Assembly (NCBI GenBank): GCA_003229495.1
Contig: QIEB01000390.1
Location: forward strand, 1-10,046
Source of the DNA: Flammeovirgaceae bacterium
Lineage (GTDB): Bacteria; Bacteroidota; Bacteroidia; Cytophagales; Cyclobacteriaceae
Reading direction: 5' to 3'
DNA length: 10,046 bases
Shown: positions 6,558 through 10,046 of the stretch, one piece after another
Numbering within the stretch: the first letter of the stretch is position 1
How the letters are laid out: each line of letters opens with the position of its first letter
Notes under the pieces: model-generated
What the model saw: only the letters and a program-made list of their open reading frames with translations
Databases searched by the model: none
What the model was told of the DNA's origin: nothing
Position numbers and translations under genes: made by a program

Positions 6558-8017
6558 GGTGTTTCAACAATAACCGCTTCGATTCTTAAGTAATCAGCAA
6601 TTTTCTTTATTGTTCCAGCATGATGTCCAATACCCAGAGCAAAGTGATGCGTTGGTCCTTCGACCACCCAGCGCTTCAGGAATGTTTTGATATCAGGCTT
6701 GAAATATCCCCGGGTATTGGTATTTCCTGTGGCAGGTATAGCTCCCTGTGCCGATTGCCCTTCGGCAATGACAAACTTGAATTTTCCTTTATAAGTAGAA
6801 GTGATACTCAACATGGTAATGGGACCTTCCTTTATTTTGAATTCCACACTGGCGCCGCTTCCGGGTTTACCATGATATTTGGTCAGGCTTCTCAATACCG
6901 GTTTGCCATCGGCAATATTGATGTGATGAGGCCCGTCATGTCCGACCAGAATAAAACCCTTATCAAAATCGATAGGGTGAAATTCAGCAAAACTACCTCC
7001 TATGTCCAGGCGGTCCATGATCAACATGGCAATAGTTGTTTTTAGGTCAGATTCACCGCACATCGGAAAGCCAGCCGCTGTAAGCAATGAGTTACCTACG
7101 ATGAGGTTGGTAACAACTTTTCTTAACACAGAATCTGCTGAAGCTTCGTAGTAATAGGCCAGTCCATCGAGATTCTTTTCTTCAATAAACCTGTTTAAAG
7201 CAATGGTGACCCGGGCGGCAGTTTGCAGATCATCATCGGTAAGTTTGTGGGTAATTGGATCGGAAACCGGAGTGGGGGTATCAAAAAAACTCAGGATCTC
7301 CTTTTCCTTTTTACGGATATCATGATCAGTTGCTTGTTGGTAATGTTTCAGCAGGTCTTCCGCCTCAGTTTGAACAATATGGCCTCCAAAAGCTGCGGTA
7401 AACATAGTTGGGTCGGAATGCATATCCAGCATGGCTTCTATGGGATGTCCAAAATGCCCGATACGCGCACTTTTGAGGTCGTGAAGAACCTTGGCGATTT
7501 GGCAATATTCACCAATTTCCGCATCGGCTTCAGGGTCATCCTTCAAAGTGCCAATGATTACATGGGGCACTTCTTTTCCCATACGGACAGCTACCCCGGC
7601 AAATTCGGGGACCGAACAAAAATCATCGTTGCTAAGCTGCATAAAGGTGGTAGCTTTTTCATAGTCGAGCGCTTTCATTGGTTGTAATGCAACCATTACC
7701 AATGGCACATCTATATTGCGGATAATGGCTCCAAAAGTTACAGAAGTGGCATAGGTAAGCATATCACAAAAAATAAGATCAAGGTTTGCTGCCTTTAGTT
7801 TCGGCACCAAGCTGTACGCACTTTCTGCATCATCTATCATCCCGAAATCGGTGACCTGTACATCAAACTGATGGAGTTTTTCAATAAAAATGTTTTGCTT
7901 TTCGATTAAATCTTCCCGCAATCCTTCAAATTGTTCCCAGTATTTCCAGTAGCCCACCCCAAAGACTCCAATATTGGCGGTCAGTGGTTTTCGTCGAGGT
8001 ATGATTCTTCTATTCAT
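6554..8017 (-). CDS. Divergent L-arabinose/L-fucose isomerase-family sugar isomerase
   Basis: A 487-residue cytoplasmic protein of the AraA/FucI fold, close to AraA length (about 500). It begins with an AraA-like Rossmann segment (NIGVFGVGYWKYWEQFEGL, 15-33; DLIFCDMLTYATS, 80-92). The metal and active-site positions of AraA appear conserved: E322 in CGESDLKT (AraA GEGDWKT), E345 in FAEFHPID (AraA ME-D), H360 in LVGHDGP (AraA GAH), and H457/H458 in GPTHHFALGIGHH near the C-terminus. Surrounding residues are clearly unlike true AraA, so it is probably an isomerase of another aldose or related sugar; L-rhamnose would normally be handled by RhaA, a different fold. It overlaps the transporter gene by 8 bases (ATGAATAG) and the GH106 gene by 4, placing it in the same operon and arguing that it acts on the imported product. 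Substrate unknown. Confidence 0.83.
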   Translation of the reverse strand: MNRRIIPRRKPLTANIGVFGVGYWKYWEQFEGLREDLIEKQNIFIEKLHQFDVQVTDFGMIDDAESAYSLVPKLKAANLDLIFCDMLTYATSVTFGAIIRNIDVPLVMVALQPMKALDYEKATTFMQLSNDDFCSVPEFAGVAVRMGKEVPHVIIGTLKDDPEADAEIGEYCQIAKVLHDLKSARIGHFGHPIEAMLDMHSDPTMFTAAFGGHIVQTEAEDLLKHYQQATDHDIRKKEKEILSFFDTPTPVSDPITHKLTDDDLQTAARVTIALNRFIEEKNLDGLAYYYEASADSVLRKVVTNLIVGNSLLTAAGFPMCGESDLKTTIAMLIMDRLDIGGSFAEFHPIDFDKGFILVGHDGPHHINIADGKPVLRSLTKYHGKPGSGASVEFKIKEGPITMLSITSTYKGKFKFVIAEGQSAQGAIPATGNTNTRGYFKPDIKTFLKRWVVEGPTHHFALGIGHHAGTIKKIADYLRIEAVIVETP

Positions 8018-9287
8018 CTTTTGTATTATTTTCTGTCAGGACAATTTCTTTTATTTTAGGTATCGTTATCAGCAGTACCACAAACCCCATTGGATACATG
8101 ATCCCCGAGACAATCCACAAGGGTAAATAAGAGTAGTTTTCCACTACTTTTCCAATTAACGGATTGACTATCAGGCCGGCTACAGCTCCCGCAGTACCTG
8201 CCATACCTACTACTGTTGAGGTAGCGTGTTTCCCAAATACCTCACTGGTTATAGTTATGTAATTGGTGATCCAGAACCCATGAGCAAACATAAAAAGTGA
8301 GATAAAGAAAATGGCCATTCCTTCAGTGGATGCCACAGTGGTCATCGCTGTAAGCATGGTAACCGCCGCTGCGATACCCATAATGGTCTTTCTAGCTTTG
8401 TTTATAGATATACCGGAATTTACCAGTTTGTCGGAAGCCCAGCCACCAATCATATTAGAAATGCCCAGTGCCAGAAAAGGGATCCAGAAAAGATCACCTA
8501 TGCGCTCGAATGATACCCCGCGTTCTTCGCTGAGGTATTTAGGTATCCAGAACATGATAAAATAAAACACCGGGTCGAGTAGAAACCGAATTGAGATCAA
8601 TCCCCAGGCTTCTCTTGTTTTCAAAATTACCTTAAAAGGAACAGCTTTTTTCCCGGTATCTGCCGGGTCTTTCTTTCCATCCAGAATATACTCACATTCC
8701 TTGGCTGTAATTAACTTTGAATTCTGAGGTTCTCTATAAAAAAGAAGCCATATGATCAACCAAATACCTCCAATTAATCCAGTAGCAATAAATATACCTC
8801 GCCATCCGAACAGGTTGGTCAAATAAACAGTTAAAGGGGGGGCGATTACCGCACCAAGCGCAGCCCCGCCAATAGCAATGCCCATGGCAAATCCGCGTTC
8901 TTTATGGGGGAACCATTCAGTCACACCTTTGGCGGCACCCGGGAAGGCGCCACCTTCCCCAAGTCCAAGAAAGAAACGGGCTGTACCCAGTTGCCAGACA
9001 TTTTGCACCAGGCCATGCATGGCACTGGACAGGGACCAGAGACCAACAGAAACAGCCAATCCCAAACGGGTGCCAAACCTATCAATCAGCCACCCACCCA
9101 GTGTAAACATTATGGCATAACTGAGTAGAAAGGCCGTATTTACCCAGCCATACGCCACATCCGACATGAGAAATTCTTCCTTAATCTTGATGATGGCAAG
9201 CGACAATACCTGCCGGTCAAGGAAACTTAGTCCGGTTGCCATGAAAAGCAACGCTACTATGATCAATCTCAGGTTTTTAATCTTCAA
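8010..9287 (-). CDS. MFS transporter, ACS (anion:cation symporter) family, hexuronate-transporter-like
   Basis: A 425-residue inner-membrane carrier with about 12 hydrophobic helices. Residues 18-35 (TGLSFLDRQVLSLA) and 43-61 (DVAYGWVNTAFLLSYAIMF) match ExuT-type transporters, followed by loop motif GGWLIDRFGTRLGL (64-77), RFFLGLGEGGAFPGAAK (104-120) and EWFPHKERG (124-132). The family imports negatively charged small molecules such as galacturonate, glucuronate or aldonates by proton symport. A long hydrophilic loop sits at about 185-215 and a charged tail follows helix 12. The start is a TTG at 9287-9285; no in-frame ATG occurs before a stop upstream, and the first internal ATG (codon 16) would cut into helix 1. 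The gene is first of the overlapping trio transporter-isomerase-glycosidase. An acidic substrate fits uronate-containing glycans but sits awkwardly with a pure rhamnosidase product. Confidence 0.92.
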   Translation of the reverse strand: MKIKNLRLIIVALLFMATGLSFLDRQVLSLAIIKIKEEFLMSDVAYGWVNTAFLLSYAIMFTLGGWLIDRFGTRLGLAVSVGLWSLSSAMHGLVQNVWQLGTARFFLGLGEGGAFPGAAKGVTEWFPHKERGFAMGIAIGGAALGAVIAPPLTVYLTNLFGWRGIFIATGLIGGIWLIIWLLFYREPQNSKLITAKECEYILDGKKDPADTGKKAVPFKVILKTREAWGLISIRFLLDPVFYFIMFWIPKYLSEERGVSFERIGDLFWIPFLALGISNMIGGWASDKLVNSGISINKARKTIMGIAAAVTMLTAMTTVASTEGMAIFFISLFMFAHGFWITNYITITSEVFGKHATSTVVGMAGTAGAVAGLIVNPLIGKVVENYSYLPLWIVSGIMYPMGFVVLLITIPKIKEIVLTENNTKDE

Positions 9288-9301
9288 TGTTGTGGCTATT
9301 C

Positions 9302-9319
9302 TATATTGATATCAGTATA
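9302..9319. promoter_or_regulatory. 18-bp near-perfect palindrome upstream of the transporter operon
   Basis: TATATTGATATCAGTATA pairs with its own reverse complement at 8 of 9 positions, around the perfect core TGATATCA (9307-9314). It ends 14 bases before the TTG start of the transporter gene, in the only sizeable gap upstream of the operon. The size and symmetry fit a homodimeric regulator site of the LacI or GntR kind, which would control the catabolic genes. No regulator gene is in the window, and AT-rich sequence produces palindromes by chance, so this is a candidate only. Confidence 0.35.
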
Positions 9320-9336
9320 ATCGATCAAAATAATTA

Positions 9337-9442
9337 ATAAACATAGCCATGGAAATAATAGGCTACCTGGGTATCGTTTGTCCGTATCTTGCTTATAACT
9401 GGATGGCAGGTATATCCGGTACCAGCGTTCAGTTAGAACTAT
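9337..9442 (-). pseudogene. Frameshifted N-terminal remnant of an esterase-type alpha/beta hydrolase
   Basis: On the minus strand, 9442-9368 reads IVLTERWYRIYLPSSYKQ then DTDKRYP. After one extra base (9367) the reading resumes as VAYYFHGYVY (9366-9337), followed by TAA. Together this resembles the first strands of esterase-D or PHB-depolymerase-like hydrolases: R-x-YLP-x-SY, DKRYPV, then two residues before the HG oxyanion motif. The nucleophile serine, acid and histidine regions are missing, so the piece cannot be an active enzyme. It lies just after the stop of the other hydrolase gene (9444) and is in a different frame from it, so it is not that protein's tail. The similarity is short, and only the shifted HGY continuation makes it convincing. 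Confidence 0.55.
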
Positions 9443-9443
9443 T

Positions 9444-10046
9444 TTAATGCATTGGATCTCCCACCAGATCCTTGTCGGGGAAGACTTTTAATTGGGTGGT
9501 GTCCAATAATGTGACAAAACCCTCATCTATATCTCCCTGGCTATCCTTTATTTGAGTCATATCCAGTTCAAGATGCTTTGCCAGAAATAGATACGCTGCT
9601 TTTCTCTTAGAAAACCCATAATCATGCACTTCATCTTCGAAATAAGCAAATTCAACATTTTCCTCAGCATTAAATAATTTGTATATATTCATTAAGTAAG
9701 GGAATTCAACGGTTGGGATGTTTTTTGTCCAGTCATCTCCATCCCCTATAATCATAAGTGGCTTTGGTGCTATTGATGCAGCTATTTCAACGTTGTTGGT
9801 TTCAAAATTTCCTGATTTATGTATGGGTTTGCCACTTTCACAGACACAGCCGCCATAAAAATGCGCTGAAACCATGACAGTTGGAACAGAAACAGAAATT
9901 CTGTCATCTAAAGCGGAAATTAAGAATGTCTGAGTTCCCCCGCCAGAAGCGCCGGTAATGCCTATGCGGTTAGTATCTACATAATCCAATGAGCTAATGA
10001 AATCCAGGATCCTGATTCCATTGTAACACTGGTAGGTTAACGCATC
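9444..10046 (-). CDS. Acetyl-xylan-esterase-like alpha/beta hydrolase, C-terminal part
   Basis: The C-terminal 200 residues of a gene whose start lies beyond the right edge; the frame is open through 10046. Positions below count from the first visible residue. YNGIRILDFISSLDYVD-x3-IGI leads to the nucleophile elbow TGASGGG (31-37, serine 34). Then follow SVPTVMVSAHFYGGCVCESG, NNVEIAASIAPKPLMI, the likely catalytic aspartate in GDGDDWT, and the histidine in EVHDYGFSKR. The chain ends with LKVFPDKDLVGDPMH. This is the pattern of acetyl-xylan-esterase and dienelactone-hydrolase-like enzymes found in glycan-degrading Bacteroidota and Planctomycetes, which remove acyl groups from polysaccharides or side chains. 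Secretion cannot be judged without the N-terminus. It is on the same strand as the sugar operon, 156 bases upstream of the transporter, and may share its regulation or transcript. Confidence 0.85.
   Translation of the reverse strand, partial: DALTYQCYNGIRILDFISSLDYVDTNRIGITGASGGGTQTFLISALDDRISVSVPTVMVSAHFYGGCVCESGKPIHKSGNFETNNVEIAASIAPKPLMIIGDGDDWTKNIPTVEFPYLMNIYKLFNAEENVEFAYFEDEVHDYGFSKRKAAYLFLAKHLELDMTQIKDSQGDIDEGFVTLLDTTQLKVFPDKDLVGDPMH

Noticed and set aside
6620..7045. 141-codon plus-strand open frame
   Set aside because: It lies fully antisense to the isomerase active-site region, which has clear family motifs; the plus-strand product shows no recognisable domain.
7223..7687. 154-codon plus-strand open frame
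   Set aside because: Antisense to the middle of the isomerase gene; composition looks like a reverse-strand shadow.
9293..9349. 7-bp inverted repeat TGGCTAT (9293-9299) and ATAGCCA (9343-9349)
   Set aside because: Arms are short with a 43-base spacer, and one arm lies within the esterase remnant; chance is the simpler explanation.
9349..9447. 32-codon plus-strand ATG frame beginning MEIIGYLGIV
   Set aside because: It runs opposite to the esterase remnant, overlaps the stop of the hydrolase gene and resembles no known small protein.
1..10046. tRNA, rRNA, CRISPR array, IS element or phage genes
   Set aside because: No cloverleaf-like sequence, repeated spacer units, transposase motifs or terminal repeats were seen on either strand; the gaps are short and accounted for.

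Overview
The window looks like a chromosomal segment of a member of the Bacteroidota. The signs are a branched-chain 2-oxoacid dehydrogenase E1 protein of the type common there, weak or absent Shine-Dalgarno sites, a lipoprotein glycosidase with acidic residues after the lipid cysteine, and a carbohydrate-use operon. I could not place it below phylum level from sequence alone.

Left part, 1-1889: housekeeping genes. The 5' end of a minus-strand 2-oxoacid dehydrogenase E1 gene (1-250) diverges, across a 135-bp gap holding a clean inverted repeat, from a plus-strand pair: hemF (aerobic coproporphyrinogen III oxidase, 386-1309) and an overlapping PAP2-family membrane phosphatase (1293-1889).

Middle and right, 1995-9287: one tightly packed minus-strand cluster. 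In transcription order it holds an ACS-family MFS transporter (sugar acid type), a divergent AraA-like sugar isomerase, a GH106-type (alpha-L-rhamnosidase family) lipoprotein, riboflavin synthase ribE, and a secreted DUF1593 nucleoside-hydrolase-like protein. The first three genes overlap by 8 and 4 bases, so they are almost certainly co-transcribed and co-translated. Upstream, running off the right edge, is the C-terminal 200 residues of an acetyl-xylan-esterase-like alpha/beta hydrolase. Together these suggest deacylation and trimming of a rhamnose- or uronate-containing glycan, inner-membrane uptake of a product and isomerisation of it. The actual sugar is not evident, and no SusC/SusD, kinase, aldolase or regulator gene lies in the window.

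The two longer gaps beside the cluster are not empty. The gap at 1890-1994 contains a frameshifted remnant of an AMP-forming acyl-CoA synthetase (ANL family, MatB/ACSF3-like) whose recognisable part starts at the stop codon of the DUF1593 gene. The gap at 9288-9443 contains a frameshifted remnant of an esterase (LPSSY...RYP then a shifted HGY motif) and, next to the transporter start, an 18-bp near-perfect palindrome that may be an operator. The cluster therefore seems to be bordered by gene debris, as expected if it was acquired or rearranged at this site.
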